64,000 nucleotides of DNA from Ruegeria sp. SCSIO 43209 (GTDB lineage: Bacteria > Pseudomonadota > Alphaproteobacteria > Rhodobacterales > Rhodobacteraceae). A program made the translations under genes and the position numbers. The notes beneath the pieces were generated by a model, which did not search any database, was not told the DNA's origin, and saw only the letters and a list, made by a program, of their open reading frames with translations. The DNA is taken from NCBI RefSeq assembly GCF_019904295.1, contig NZ_CP065359.1, positions 335,001-399,000 of the forward strand. The letters are read 5' to 3'. Shown in pieces: positions 1-9,600 of this stretch (its first letter is position 1; each line of letters starts with the position of its first letter).

Positions 1-914
1 CTAATCAATAATGAGCATGAACAGGTACTTAAGACCTGAATACATAGGGTTTTAAGAGCAAACCCGGGGAACTGAAACATCTAAGTACCCGGAGGAAAGG
101 AAATCAATTGATACTCCCCTAGTAGCGGCGAGCGAACGGGGACCAGCCGAGCCAGATAAGTGACTAGAACACGTTGGGAAGCGTGGCCATAGCGGGTGAC
201 AGCCCCGTATAGGAAGCTTTGATGGACGTATTAAGTAGGGCGGAACACGTGAAATTCTGTCTGAAGATCGGAGGACCACCTTCGAAGGCTAAGTACTCCT
301 TGCTGACCGATAGCGAACCAGTACCGTGAGGGAAAGGTGAAAAGCACCCCGACGAGGGGAGTGAAACAGTACCTGAAACCGAACGCCTACAATCAGTCGG
401 AGGATCCTCGAGATCTGACGGCGTACCTTTTGTATAATGGGTCATCGACTTGGTCTTACGAGCAAGCTTAAGCCGTTAGGTGTAGGCGTAGCGAAAGCGA
501 GTCTTAATAGGGCGAATGAGTTCGTGGGATCAGACCCGAAACCGAGTGATCTAGGCATGGCCAGGTTGAAGGTAAGGTAACACTTACTGGAGGACCGAAC
601 CCACATCCGTTGAAAAGGATCGGGATGAGCTGTGCCTAGGGGTGAAAGGCCAATCAAACTCGGAGATAGCTGGTTCTCTGCGAAATCTATTTAGGTAGAG
701 CGTCATCCGAATACCCCGGGGGGTAGAGCACTGGATGGGTAATGGGGCCCCACAGGCTTACTGATCCTAACCAAACTCCGAATACCCGGGAGTACTAGAT
801 GGCAGACACACTGCGGATGCTAACGTCCGTAGTGGAGAGGGAAACAACCCTGACCTACGACTAAGGCCCCCAATTCATGGCTAAGTGGGAAAGCAGGTGG
901 GACGACCAAAACAA

Positions 915-945
<31 letters not shown>

Positions 946-1069
946 TAAAGATAGCGTAACAGCTCACTGGTCTAAATAAGTTGTCCTGCGGCGAAGATGT
1001 AACGGGGCTCAAGCCATGAGCCGAAGTCTAGGGATGCGTAAGCATCGGTAGCAGAGCGTAGTGTGACAT

Positions 1070-1156
1070 AGAACCTTGTCTATATTGCCGCCGGTTATGC
1101 GGCGCGAGTAATCGCGCTCAAGTAGCCACAATGGCGGTAGCGCAGACATAGGTTCT
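1070..1156 (+). other. IVS-like hairpin insertion in 23S rRNA near helix 45
   Basis: Where ordinary 23S runs straight through the helix 45 region, this gene carries an extra segment of roughly 85 bases that folds on itself: AGAACC (1070-1075) pairs with GGTTCT (1151-1156), TGTCT (1077-1081) with AGACA (1144-1148), and CCGCC (1088-1092) with GGCGG (1133-1137). An inner arm GCGCGA-GTAA-TCGCGC lies at 1102-1117. Insertions here are known to be cleaved by RNase III in Rhodobacter and Salmonella, giving fragmented 23S. Cleavage in this organism is inferred. The segment also holds one copy of a hairpin repeated downstream of 5S. Confidence 0.7.
1114..1143 (+). repeat. rrn hairpin repeat, copy A (inside 23S insertion)
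   Basis: A 30-base hairpin: stem GCGCT/AGCGC, internal loop CAAGTA opposite GGT, inner stem GCC/GGC, loop ACAAT. The same design recurs at 3056-3085 and 3093-3119 with different but still complementary stem bases. This fold competes with the inner GTAA arm of the insertion at 1102-1117, so only one can form at a time. Confidence 0.55.
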
Positions 1157-1717
1157 TTCGATGAAGCGGGCGCGTGAGCGATCCCGTGGAGAGATCACTA
1201 GTGAGAATGATGACATGAGTAGCGACAAAGAGTGTGAGAGACACTCTCGCCGAAAGTCCAAGGGTTCCTGCTTAAAGCTAATCTGAGCAGGGTAAGCCGG
1301 CCCCTAAGCCGAGGCCGAAAGGCGTAGGCGATGGGAACTAGGTTAATATTCCTAGGCCAGGAGGATGTGACGGATCACAGGTGTAGTTCAATCTTATCGG
1401 ATTGATTGGGCTGCTGAGTGGTTCCTGGAAATAGCCCTCCATCAGACCGTACCCTAAACCGACACAGGTGGACTGGTAGAGCATACCAAGGCGCTTGAGA
1501 GAACGATGTTGAAGGAACTCGGCAAAATACCTCCGTAAGTTCGCGAGAAGGAGGCCCGGTTCCTAGGCAACTAGGGGCTGGGGGCACAAACCAGGGGGTG
1601 GCGACTGTTTATTAAAAACACAGGGCTCTGCGAAGTCGCAAGACGACGTATAGGGTCTGACGCCTGCCCGGTGCCTGAAGGTTAAAAGGAGAGGTGAGAG
1701 CCTTGAATTGAAGCCCA

Positions 1718-1800
<83 letters not shown>

Positions 1801-2055
1801 CGACTTCCCCGCTGTCTCCAACATCGACTCAGCGAAATTGAATTGCCTGTCAAGATGCAGGCTTCCCGCGGTTAGACGGAAAGACCCCGTGCACCTTTAC
1901 TACAGCTTCGCACTGGCATCAGGATTGTGATGTGCAGGATAGGTGGTAGGCTTTGAAGCGGAAACGCAAGTATCCGTGGAGCCTCCCTTGAGATACCACC
2001 CTTCGCACTCTTGATGTCTAACCGCGGTCCGTTATCCGGATCCGGGACCCTGCGT

Positions 2056-2090
<35 letters not shown>

Positions 2091-2228
2091 GCGTAACGGA
2101 GGCGCGCGAAGGTTGGCTCAGAGCGGTCGGAAATCGCTCGTTGAGTGCAATGGCAGAAGCCAGCCTGACTGCAAGACTGACAAGTCGAGCAGAGTCGAAA
2201 GACGGCCATAGTGATCCGGTGGTCCCGA

Positions 2229-2282
<54 letters not shown>

Positions 2283-2707
2283 ACTGCCCAAGAGTCCATA
2301 TCGACGGCAGTGTTTGGCACCTCGATGTCGGCTCATCTCATCCTGGGGCTGGAGCAGGTCCCAAGGGTACGGCTGTTCGCCGTTTAAAGAGGTACGTGAG
2401 CTGGGTTTAGAACGTCGTGAGACAGTTCGGTCCCTATCTGCCGTGGGTGTAGGAGACTTGAGAGGAGTTGCCCCTAGTACGAGAGGACCGGGGTGAACGA
2501 TCCACTGGTGGACCAGTTGTCGTGCCAACGGCAGTGCTGGGTAGCTATGATCGGACAGGATAACCGCTGAAGGCATCTAAGCGGGAAGCCCCCCTCAAAA
2601 CAAGGTCTCCCTGAGGGCCGTGGAAGACCACCACGTCAATAGGCCGGAGATGTAAGCGCAGTAATGCGTTCAGTTGACCGGTACTAATCGCCCGATAGGC
2701 TTGATTT

Positions 2708-2891
2708 GATCCAGTAATGGAAAGACAAGACCAAAGCATACACACCTTGAGTTGGATAACGTCGCAGCGTCAAGCCGCGATGTTGGTTGATTATATAACC
2801 GAGTGGCAACGCGCCTTTTGCAAGCAAAAGACGCTGCCTGCCACCTCGTCGCTTTCCTGCAACGCAGGAAAGTCGACATGGGCTTTTCCTC
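2708..2891 (+). other. 23S-5S spacer with processing stems
   Basis: There is no gene here. It holds a perfect 9-bp hairpin CTTTCCTGC-AAC-GCAGGAAAG (2852-2872) and a smaller hairpin CTTTTG-CAAG-CAAAAG near 2815-2830. Bases 2878-2887 (ATGGGCTTTT) are complementary to the stretch just after 5S (about 3014-3025, AAAAGCCCACAT, one bulge), so the two flanks of 5S probably pair to form the stalk cut during 5S maturation. Confidence 0.6.
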
Positions 2892-3009
2892 GGTTTGGTG
2901 GTCATAGCGCAAGTGAAACACCCGGTCCCATCCCGAACCCGGAAGTTAAGCACTGCCGCGCCAATGGTACTTGGGCTTAAGCCCCGGGAGAGTAGGTCAC
3001 CGCCAAACC
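2892..3009 (+). rRNA. rrf: 5S ribosomal RNA
   Basis: The 5S gene starts at GGTTTGGTGGTCATAGC and ends at ACCGCCAAACC; the two ends are complementary and form helix I. The internal hallmark CCCGGTCCCATCCCGAACC and the late GGGAGAGTAGGTCACCGCC are typical alphaproteobacterial 5S. It lies about 185 bases after 23S in the usual operon order. Ends are accurate to a base or two. Confidence 0.95.
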
Positions 3010-3055
3010 TAGAAAAAGCCCACATCTCTCTAACACGATGAAAAGAACACTACCC

Positions 3056-3085
3056 GGTCTCAAGTAGCCGAATAGGCGATAGACC
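3056..3085 (+). repeat. rrn hairpin repeat, copy B (5S-tRNA spacer)
   Basis: A 30-base hairpin: stem GGTCT/AGACC, internal loop CAAGTA opposite GAT, inner stem GCC/GGC, loop GAATA. It has the same length and plan as the copy inside the 23S insertion, with compensating stem changes. It lies in the transcribed spacer between 5S and tRNA-fMet. Confidence 0.6.
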
Positions 3086-3092
3086 AACACAA

Positions 3093-3119
3093 GACCTCAA
3101 GTAGCGTAAGCGATAGGTC
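3093..3119 (+). repeat. rrn hairpin repeat, copy C (5S-tRNA spacer)
   Basis: A 27-base hairpin: stem GACCT/AGGTC, internal loop CAAGTA opposite GAT, inner stem GC/GC capped by a GTAA (GNRA) tetraloop. It follows copy B after seven bases. Outer stem pairs 2 and 3 differ from both other copies yet remain Watson-Crick. Confidence 0.6.
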
Positions 3120-3130
3120 ACTTAAAGTGT

Positions 3131-3207
<77 letters not shown>

Positions 3208-3279
3208 ACTTTAGAAAATCCCAGAGCAGCCCGCGCAGACTACAAACAGTCCACCGGACCGTTCGATTAACGATCAAAC

Positions 3280-3333
3280 CTCGTCAGGCTCATAACCTGA
3301 AACTCAGAGGTTCAAATCCTACTCCCGCAAACA
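3280..3333 (+). pseudogene. tRNA-fMet 3' remnant
   Basis: These 54 bases match the 3' part of the adjacent tRNA-fMet (3154-3207) at 48 positions with no gap. The first 22 bases, including the whole CAT anticodon arm, are identical. The T stem is broken by changes (AGAGG against CCTAC), and no acceptor 5' strand or D arm can be found upstream, so it cannot make a tRNA. It could be a decayed tandem duplicate or a 3'-end footprint of an integrated element; no integrase is in the window. Confidence 0.8.
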
Positions 3334-3364
3334 AAAAACACCGTGCAACATCAGATGTTTACGC

Positions 3365-3386
3365 ACCGCCCTAGGGCGGTTTTGTT
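3365..3386 (+). terminator. Rho-independent terminator of the rRNA operon
   Basis: The perfect palindrome ACCGCCCTAGGGCGGT (3365-3380) is followed directly by TTTGTT. It is the only GC-rich hairpin with a T run after the tRNA genes, so it is the likely end of the rRNA operon. Confidence 0.8.
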
Positions 3387-3934
3387 CATTCTGGGACGCC
3401 CCCAAAGTAAGCAAATCCGCAAGTTCCCCAACAAGTTTAATCGCATACTTCCGTTCTTTGGGGACCTACTGGGTCTCCGACAGAAGGCAGCGGATGATCG
3501 CCATCACCTCGGCTTTTGTGTATAGATCATTCAACGCTTCTTTTCAAAGTTAACTTGATGATTGGCGATGACTGGAGGCAGCTGTTGGGACGAAAGCGGT
3601 TAAGTGTCATTCATTAAACGCTATAGGTCAAAACCAGCCAATCCGGTTCGATGTCTGCTGCAGATACTGACGTTTACTGGAACTCCAATCTGAGAATGGC
3701 AACCTTTCAAACTGCCTATTCGAAGCGGTCTAAGTACTTTTTCGATTTGTCAAATTTTGTGTTGAAGGAACCCTTATCAAAGGTCTGAGACGGCATCGGC
3801 GCAGATGGTAAGCCGGCAAAGACTACGTTTCACACGACCAAGTTACTCGCAGCAAGCCAAAGCGTTACGGAAAAAGCAAGAAAACGTAGATGAAGTAACA
3901 TAAAGCTTGCTGCGAATCGATGAGAGGCTTATTA
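3387..3934. other. Intergenic region without a recognisable gene
   Basis: About 550 bases, visibly more AT-rich than the coding DNA around it. Both strands were read; no open frame resembles a known protein and no further RNA gene was seen. Its right end must hold the paaJ promoter, because the probable PaaR operator begins at 3935. Confidence 0.6.
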
Positions 3935-3948
3935 ACCGACCTATCGGT
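3935..3948. promoter_or_regulatory. Probable PaaR operator upstream of paaJ
   Basis: Perfect inverted repeat ACCGA-CCTA-TCGGT, 39 bases before the paaJ start codon. The same pattern precedes the paaG unit (13087-13100) and the FadJ-type gene (20621-20634). A TetR repressor gene lies in the same cluster. Binding by that protein is inferred. Confidence 0.65.
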
Positions 3949-3987
3949 CACTTAATGATGTGAATTCAAATTCGGAGTAATCGACCT

Positions 3988-5190
3988 ATGGACGCCTTTA
4001 TCTGCGACGCCCAGCGCACCCCGATCGGACGATATGGTGGTGGACTAAGCCAGGTGCGCACAGATGATCTTGCCGCCCTGCCAATCGCTTCGCTTGTCGC
4101 GCGTAACCCACAGGTGGATTGGTCCAGTCTGGACGACGTGATTTATGGCGATGCGAACCAAGCCGGTGAAAGCAACCGCAATGTGGCGCGGATGGCGGCG
4201 TTGCTGGCAGGGCTGCCGGTGGATGTACCGGGAACGACAATCAATCGGCTCTGCGCGTCTGGCATGGATGCGGTGGGCATGGCTGCGCGCGCCATCAAGG
4301 CTGGGGATTATGACATGGCGATCGCGGGTGGGGTCGAAAGCATGTCGCGTGCGCCATTTGTGATGCCCAAGGCAACATCCGCCTTTACTCGTGCCAATGC
4401 CGTTTACGACACCACGATCGGCTGGCGCTTTGTGAACCCGAAAATGGAAAAGGAATTTGGTATCGACTCGATGCCCGAAACAGCGGATAACGTAGCGGCA
4501 GCTTATGGTATCAGTCGCTCCGATCAGGACGCGTTTGCCGAACGCAGCCAGGCCCGCTGGGCCGCGGCGCACCAGACCGGGGTGTTTCAGGAGGAGATCA
4601 CCCCGGTCACAATCCCCCAGCGCAAAGGTGACCCGGTAGTGGTCGACACCGACGAGCACCCACGTCCGGGGACTACAGCAGAGAAACTGTCTAGCCTAAA
4701 GGGCATCAACGGGGTGGACAAGACTGTGACCGCCGGAAACGCCTCGGGTGTTAACGACGGCGCGGCGGCGATCCTGATGGCGAATGAATCTGCTGCGGCA
4801 AAGAACGATCTGATCCCGATTGCCCGTGTGGTTGGCATGTCCGTTGCTGGGGTGGAGCCGCGCGTGATGGGCATCGGCCCGGTTCCAGCCAGCCGTAAGG
4901 TGCTTGCACGGGCTGGGCTCAGCATTGATCAGATGGATGTGATAGAATTGAACGAGGCGTTTGCCTCGCAGGGCCTAGCCACGCTGCGCGAACTCGGGGT
5001 GCCTGATGATGCGCCGCATGTGAACCCTAATGGCGGGGCAATCGCCATTGGCCACCCGCTTGGAATGAGCGGTGCGCGGCTAGTGATGACTGCTGCCTAT
5101 CAACTGCGCCGCACCGGAGGCCGCTACGCGCTCTGTACCATGTGTGTCGGGGTAGGGCAGGGTGCCGCACTTATTCTTGAACGTGTGTAA
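3988..5190 (+). CDS. paaJ: 3-oxoadipyl-CoA/3-oxo-5,6-dehydrosuberyl-CoA thiolase
   Basis: Thiolase of phenylacetate breakdown. It cleaves 3-oxo-5,6-didehydrosuberyl-CoA and later 3-oxoadipyl-CoA, releasing acetyl-CoA and finally succinyl-CoA. At 400 residues it is full length for the family. The acyl-enzyme cysteine is Cys89 (NRLCASGMD), the base pair is His356 ([11 protein letters not shown]) and Cys386 ([10 protein letters not shown]), and NEAFASQ is also present. PcaF of the beta-ketoadipate pathway is nearly identical in sequence, so the name rests on position at the head of paaABCDE. GGAG lies just before the ATG. It is the first gene of the rightward operon, behind the probable PaaR operator. 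Confidence 0.92.
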   Translation: MDAFICDAQRTPIGRYGGGLSQVRTDDLAALPIASLVARNPQVDWSSLDDVIYGDANQAGESNRNVARMAALLAGLPVDVPGTTINRLCASGMDAVGMAARAIKAGDYDMAIAGGVESMSRAPFVMPKATSAFTRANAVYDTTIGWRFVNPKMEKEFGIDSMPETADNVAAAYGISRSDQDAFAERSQARWAAAHQTGVFQEEITPVTIPQRKGDPVVVDTDEHPRPGTTAEKLSSLKGINGVDKTVTAGNASGVNDGAAAILMANESAAAKNDLIPIARVVGMSVAGVEPRVMGIGPVPASRKVLARAGLSIDQMDVIELNEAFASQGLATLRELGVPDDAPHVNPNGGAIAIGHPLGMSGARLVMTAAYQLRRTGGRYALCTMCVGVGQGAALILERV

Positions 5191-5205
5191 GGGAGGAGAC
5201 CTCAC

Positions 5206-6198
5206 ATGTACGCTCAGATGATCAAAACAGCCGGAACAGGCGTGAAATCCCGCGAGGAGATGACCGAGCAGGAACGCGCGTTTCAGGACAAGATCGACGC
5301 CGATATCAAGATCGAGCCCAAGGATTGGATGCCCGACGACTATCGCGCGACACTGATCCGTCAAATTGGCCAGCACGCACATTCTGAAATCGTAGGCCAG
5401 CTGCCCGAAGGAAACTGGATCACCCGAGCGCCAACGCTGGAGCGCAAGGCGATCCTGCTGGCCAAGGTGCAGGATGAGGCCGGGCATGGGCTGTATCTCT
5501 ATTGCGCGGCAGAAACGCTGGGTGTCAGCCGGGATGAGATCACCGAGATGCTGCTGGACGGGCGCATGAAATACTCGTCGATCTTTAACTATCCGACCCT
5601 GAACTGGGCTGATATCGGCGCGGTCGGATGGCTGGTCGATGGCGCTGCGATCATGAACCAGGTTCCGCTGCAGCGGACGTCCTTCGGACCATACTCGCGC
5701 GCAATGATCCGCATCTGCAAAGAAGAGAGCTTTCACCAGCGCCAGGGCTATGATGCGATCCGCAAGATGGCAGAGGGTACGCCAGAGCAGCGTAAGATGG
5801 CGCAGGATGCAATAAATCGACTGTGGTACCCGTCGCTGATGATGTTCGGGCCGTCGGACAAGGAAAGCGTGCATTCGGCGCAATCCATGGCGTGGAAGAT
5901 CAAGATCAACACCAATGACGAGCTGCGCCAGAAATTCGTGGATCAGACCGTGCCTCAGGCCGAATATCTGGGTCTGAGTATCCCTGACCCGGACCTGAAA
6001 TGGAACGAAGAACGGGGCCATTATGATTACACCGACCCGGACTGGTCCGAGTTTTTCGATGTGATCAAGGGCAACGGCCCCTGCAATGTCGACCGGCTGG
6101 CCGCGCGTAACAAGGCGTGGGACGACGGTAAATGGGTTCGCGACGGGCTGCTGGCTCATGCCCGCAAGAAACGCGCCGCAAATCTGGCTGCAGAATAA
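5206..6198 (+). CDS. paaA: Phenylacetyl-CoA epoxidase, catalytic subunit
   Basis: Diiron oxygenase subunit of PaaABCE, which adds one oxygen atom to the ring of phenylacetyl-CoA to give the 1,2-epoxide. The ferritin-like fold carries both ExxH iron-ligand pairs: Glu91-His94 ([10 protein letters not shown]) and Glu174-His177 ([10 protein letters not shown]). Length is 330 residues, normal for the family. GGGAGGAG precedes the ATG, and the gene follows paaJ by 15 bases. The cytoplasmic complex pairs PaaA with PaaC, with PaaB as bridge and PaaE as reductase. Confidence 0.97.
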   Translation: MYAQMIKTAGTGVKSREEMTEQERAFQDKIDADIKIEPKDWMPDDYRATLIRQIGQHAHSEIVGQLPEGNWITRAPTLERKAILLAKVQDEAGHGLYLYCAAETLGVSRDEITEMLLDGRMKYSSIFNYPTLNWADIGAVGWLVDGAAIMNQVPLQRTSFGPYSRAMIRICKEESFHQRQGYDAIRKMAEGTPEQRKMAQDAINRLWYPSLMMFGPSDKESVHSAQSMAWKIKINTNDELRQKFVDQTVPQAEYLGLSIPDPDLKWNEERGHYDYTDPDWSEFFDVIKGNGPCNVDRLAARNKAWDDGKWVRDGLLAHARKKRAANLAAE

Positions 6199-6221
6199 GA
6201 CTGCCCTGAGGAGGATACCAA

Positions 6222-6506
6222 ATGAACAACGAATGGCCCCTGTGGGAAATCTTCATCCGCGGACAACATGGCATGAGCCACCGCCATGTTGGGTCGTTAC
6301 ACGCCCCGGACGCGGAAATGGCGATCAAGAACGCGCGCGATGTCTACACGCGCCGCAACGAAGGCGTTTCGATCTGGGTGGTTGAGGCCAACAACATCTC
6401 GGCCTCATCGCCCAGCGACAAAGGTCCGCTGTACGAGCCCAGCGAAAGCAAAGTGTACCGCCATCCAACCTTCTTCGATATTCCCGAAGAAGTGGGGGCG
6501 ATGTAA
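6222..6506 (+). CDS. paaB: Phenylacetyl-CoA epoxidase subunit PaaB
   Basis: Small subunit of the phenylacetyl-CoA epoxidase, known to join the PaaAC units. The 94-residue protein begins NNEWPLWEIFIRG and keeps the family stretch GSLHAPDAEMAIKNARD and RRNEGVSIWVV. GAGGAGG lies before the ATG. Its TAA stop shares one base with the paaC start (TAATG), which suggests translational coupling. Confidence 0.96.
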   Translation: MNNEWPLWEIFIRGQHGMSHRHVGSLHAPDAEMAIKNARDVYTRRNEGVSIWVVEANNISASSPSDKGPLYEPSESKVYRHPTFFDIPEEVGAM

Positions 6507-7273
6507 TGAGTGTTCCGGTTTCCAATGACGCTTTGCTGCAGTTTCTGCTTCGGATGGGGGACAATACCCTGATCCTCGGCCATCGCGTCAGCGAATGGTG
6601 CGGTCATGCGCCTGTGCTGGAGGAAGACATCGCGCTGGCCAATACCGCGCTGGACCTGATCGGTCAGACTCAGATGTGGCTGGGTCTTGCGGGTGAGATC
6701 GACGGCGGAAAATCCGCCGATGATCTGGCCTTTCTGCGAGATGCCTGGGATTTCCGCAATGTGCTGCTGGTCGAAGTGCCGAACGGCGACTTCGGCCGCA
6801 CGCTGATGCGTCAGTTCCTGTTCGATGCGTGGCATTCGATCATGCTGGGGCGTCTGATGACATCCTCTGACGACCGGGTCGCGGCGATTGCCGCCAAGGC
6901 CAGCAAAGAAGTTAGCTATCACCTCGAACGCTCGGGCGACACGGTTGTGGGCCTCGGCGACGGGACCGAGGAAAGTCATGCCCGCATGCAAGAGGCGCTG
7001 GACTATCTCTGGCCATATGTCGGCGAGATGTTTGCCAGTGACGATGTTGATGCAGAAATGGTTACGGCGAGGATTGCCCCGAACCCGGCAGATCTGCGCG
7101 CAGAATATGACGCTCTGATCGAGCGTGTGCTGTCCGAGGCGACACTAACCATTCCCGAAAGCCGCTTTGCCCATAAGGGCGGGCGCGACGGTCGCATGCA
7201 TACCGAGCATCTGGGCCATCTTCTGACACAGATGCAGTGGTTGCAGCGCGCATATCCCGGCGCGAAGTGGTAA
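6506..7273 (+). CDS. paaC: Phenylacetyl-CoA epoxidase, structural subunit PaaC
   Basis: Ferritin-like partner of PaaA. 255 residues, close to the usual length. It contains LGHRVSEWCGHAP and LANTALDLIGQ near the N-terminus and KEVSYHLERSGDTVVGLGDG in the middle, all typical of PaaC. The family has lost most diiron ligands and serves structure and substrate binding. It overlaps paaB by one base and is followed by paaD after six bases. Confidence 0.96.
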   Translation: MSVPVSNDALLQFLLRMGDNTLILGHRVSEWCGHAPVLEEDIALANTALDLIGQTQMWLGLAGEIDGGKSADDLAFLRDAWDFRNVLLVEVPNGDFGRTLMRQFLFDAWHSIMLGRLMTSSDDRVAAIAAKASKEVSYHLERSGDTVVGLGDGTEESHARMQEALDYLWPYVGEMFASDDVDAEMVTARIAPNPADLRAEYDALIERVLSEATLTIPESRFAHKGGRDGRMHTEHLGHLLTQMQWLQRAYPGAKW

Positions 7274-7279
7274 GGATCA

Positions 7280-7738
7280 ATGCGGGCTTCAACGGATCAG
7301 GTGTGGGAATGGCTGGACGCTGTACCAGACCCTGAGATTCCGGTGATCTCGGTCGTCGATCTGGGCATTGTACGCGATGTGCGATGGGATGATGACACTC
7401 TGACGGTTACCGTCACGCCGACCTATTCAGGCTGCCCGGCGACCTCGGTCATCAGCATGGATATCGAAACTGCGCTGCGTGATCATGGAATCGACGATCT
7501 GCGGATCGAGACAAGTATCGCACCGGCTTGGACCACCGATTGGCTCAGCGACAAGGGCCGTGCTCGGCTCGAGGATTACGGCATCGCCCCGCCGCAGCCT
7601 GCAGGTGGACCTGAACGCTGCCCACATTGCGGTAGCAAGGCGGTTGAAAAGGTCAGCCAGTTTGGCTCGACCCCTTGCAAGGCCCATTGGCGCTGCACCG
7701 ACTGCCTGGAACCTTTTGACTATTTCAAGTGCATCTGA
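7280..7738 (+). CDS. paaD: Phenylacetate pathway Fe-S maturation protein PaaD
   Basis: 152 residues in two parts. An N-terminal DUF59/MIP18-like domain (about 1-95) contains VPDPEIPVISVVDLGIV and TPTYSGCPATSVI, the conserved cysteine motif of this family. A C-terminal zinc-ribbon has CPHCG and CTDC pairs (about residues 113-145). PaaD is needed for an active epoxidase and is thought to help build its metal centres. It sits in the standard paaABCDE order. Confidence 0.94.
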   Translation: MRASTDQVWEWLDAVPDPEIPVISVVDLGIVRDVRWDDDTLTVTVTPTYSGCPATSVISMDIETALRDHGIDDLRIETSIAPAWTTDWLSDKGRARLEDYGIAPPQPAGGPERCPHCGSKAVEKVSQFGSTPCKAHWRCTDCLEPFDYFKCI

Positions 7739-7752
7739 GGGAGGATCACCGG

Positions 7753-8826
7753 ATGGCACGCTTTCATGATCTGGAAGTTACCGATGTTCACAAAACCATC
7801 CGCGATGCGGTGGTCGTGACGCTGAAACCTGTAAACGGTTCAGCCGATGAATTCGACTTTACCCAAGGCCAGTACCTGACCTTCCGCCGCGATTTCGATG
7901 GGGAAGAACTGCGCCGGTCCTATTCGATCTGCGCGGGCAAGGATGAGGGCATTCTGCAGGTGGGGATCAAGCGCGTGGATGGCGGCGCATTCTCGACCTG
8001 GGCCAACTCCGATCTAAAGGTGGGCGATACGGTGCAGGCGATGCCGCCGATGGGTAGCTTTTACACCGCAATCGATCCCTCCGCCGAAAAGCATTATCTG
8101 GGCTTTGCGGGTGGGTCGGGCATCACGCCGGTTCTCTCGATCCTGAAGACGACGCTTGCCCGAGAACCACATTCGCGGTTCACATTAATATATGCCAACA
8201 AGGGCGTGAACACGATCATGTTCCGAGAGGAGCTTGAGGACCTCAAGAACCTCTATATGGGGCGTCTGAACGTGATCCATATTCTGGAAACAGACGCGCA
8301 GGAAATCGAGCTTTTTACAGGTCTGGTCACGCAAGACAAATGTGCCGAACTTTTTGAACACTGGATCGATATTGAGAACGTCGACACGGCTTTTATCTGC
8401 GGCCCCGAGCCGATGATGCTGGGCATTGCCTCAGCCCTGCGGGCGCATGGGCTGAACGACGGGCAGATCAAGTTTGAACTCTTCGCCAGCGCTCAACCCG
8501 GTCGGGTCAAGCGCAAAGTGAGCGGGGCGGACACGGCATCTCAGGACAACCAGACCAAAACATCAATCACCATGGACGGGGCAACGCAAACGATCACCAT
8601 GCCGAAGGATCAATCGATTCTCGATGCCGCGTTGGAGAATGCGATGGACGCGCCTTACGCCTGTAAGGCCGGGGTCTGTTCAACCTGCCGCTGCCGGGTG
8701 CTTGAGGGCGAGGTCGAGATGGTCGCCAATCACGCATTGGAAGACTACGAAGTCGAGAAAGGATACGTCCTGAGCTGTCAGGCCTATCCGCTGACCGACA
8801 CTGTAGTCGTGGACTACGATCAGTAG
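7753..8826 (+). CDS. paaE: Phenylacetyl-CoA epoxidase reductase PaaE
   Basis: NADPH-dependent electron donor to the PaaA diiron centre. An N-terminal FAD-binding reductase domain (RRSYSICAG) is followed by a nucleotide-binding domain (GFAGGSGITPVLSIL, CGPEPMM). A C-terminal plant-type [2Fe-2S] ferredoxin has ligands in CKAGVCSTC and a last Cys in LSCQ. I place the start at the ATG of MARFHDLEV, which has GGGAGGA before it, rather than at an earlier in-frame codon inside the paaD end. The mature length of about 357 residues fits the family. Confidence 0.95.
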   Translation: MARFHDLEVTDVHKTIRDAVVVTLKPVNGSADEFDFTQGQYLTFRRDFDGEELRRSYSICAGKDEGILQVGIKRVDGGAFSTWANSDLKVGDTVQAMPPMGSFYTAIDPSAEKHYLGFAGGSGITPVLSILKTTLAREPHSRFTLIYANKGVNTIMFREELEDLKNLYMGRLNVIHILETDAQEIELFTGLVTQDKCAELFEHWIDIENVDTAFICGPEPMMLGIASALRAHGLNDGQIKFELFASAQPGRVKRKVSGADTASQDNQTKTSITMDGATQTITMPKDQSILDAALENAMDAPYACKAGVCSTCRCRVLEGEVEMVANHALEDYEVEKGYVLSCQAYPLTDTVVVDYDQ

Positions 8827-8835
8827 ACGGAGGGA

Positions 8836-9597
8836 ATGATGGCTGAAGACATGACAATCGAGAGCTATTTGGCAGCGGGTGGTGTCCTGAGTAATCCAAC
8901 CAACGTGCCTCCGCGCTATCGTGCAGAGCTCATGAAACTGATGGCGACCTTCGTGGACAGCGAACTGGCCGGCGCAGCGGGCTTTGCCGACATCATAAAT
9001 CTGGGCCCGGGCATCAAGGAACGCATCGCGGCGGCCAAGATTGTGCTGGAAAAGACCGACAACGCAGATCGTGTCCTGAAAATCATGGGCGAGTTCGGAG
9101 CCAACACTGACCGCTATGCAAATCACCATCCCTGGACCACACGTCTGGATCGTGATGCGGATATCCGGGCTACGCGGTCCGAACACGACATGCGCCTTGC
9201 TGTATTCAACTATCCGATCGAAGGATGGGAAGATGCCGTGGTTATGAACCTGCTGATGAGCCTGGCGGTTGACGTCCAACTGGCTCAGTTTTCGCAGATA
9301 TCCTATCAGCCTCTGGCCGAGGCCTTCCGCGAGATTTCCCCGATCGAGGCGCGCCATGGGGAGCTTGCGCTTGAGGGTGCGGGCAAGCTGATCGAACAGG
9401 GAAAGGCTGCAGAAATGCAAGCGTCGGTCGACTATTGGTGGCCCCGGGTCGCGGCAAGTTTTGGGGCGGGCACAGCCGAGAAAACCGAAACGCTCCGCAA
9501 GCTGGGGCTGCGGCAATTAACCGGGATTGAGATGAAAGATCAGTGGACAGTAAAAGCGACCGAACAGGTCGAAAAGCTGGGACTTGAAGTACCCTAG
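8836..9597 (+). CDS. Extra PaaA/PaaC-family ferritin-like protein
   Basis: Last gene of the paa operon, 9 bases after paaE, with GGAGGG before two adjacent ATGs (8836 and 8839). The 253 residues resemble the phenylacetate-catabolic ferritin-like family: GWEDAVVMNLLMSLAVDVQL, SYQPLAEAF, and an ExxH pair in IEARHGELALEGAG. The position of the first ExxH of PaaA appears as DSELAGAAG, with no histidine, so a complete diiron site is doubtful. It is a distinct gene, not a copy of paaA or paaC, both of which are present upstream. Its job is unknown: an accessory subunit, a chaperone, or a second oxygenase component are all possible. Confidence 0.85.
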   Translation: MMAEDMTIESYLAAGGVLSNPTNVPPRYRAELMKLMATFVDSELAGAAGFADIINLGPGIKERIAAAKIVLEKTDNADRVLKIMGEFGANTDRYANHHPWTTRLDRDADIRATRSEHDMRLAVFNYPIEGWEDAVVMNLLMSLAVDVQLAQFSQISYQPLAEAFREISPIEARHGELALEGAGKLIEQGKAAEMQASVDYWWPRVAASFGAGTAEKTETLRKLGLRQLTGIEMKDQWTVKATEQVEKLGLEVP

Positions 9598-9600
9598 CTT

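Noticed and set aside
3387..3934. Insertion sequence or prophage remnant after the rRNA operon
   Set aside because: No transposase, integrase or terminal repeats could be read; only the tRNA remnant is odd.
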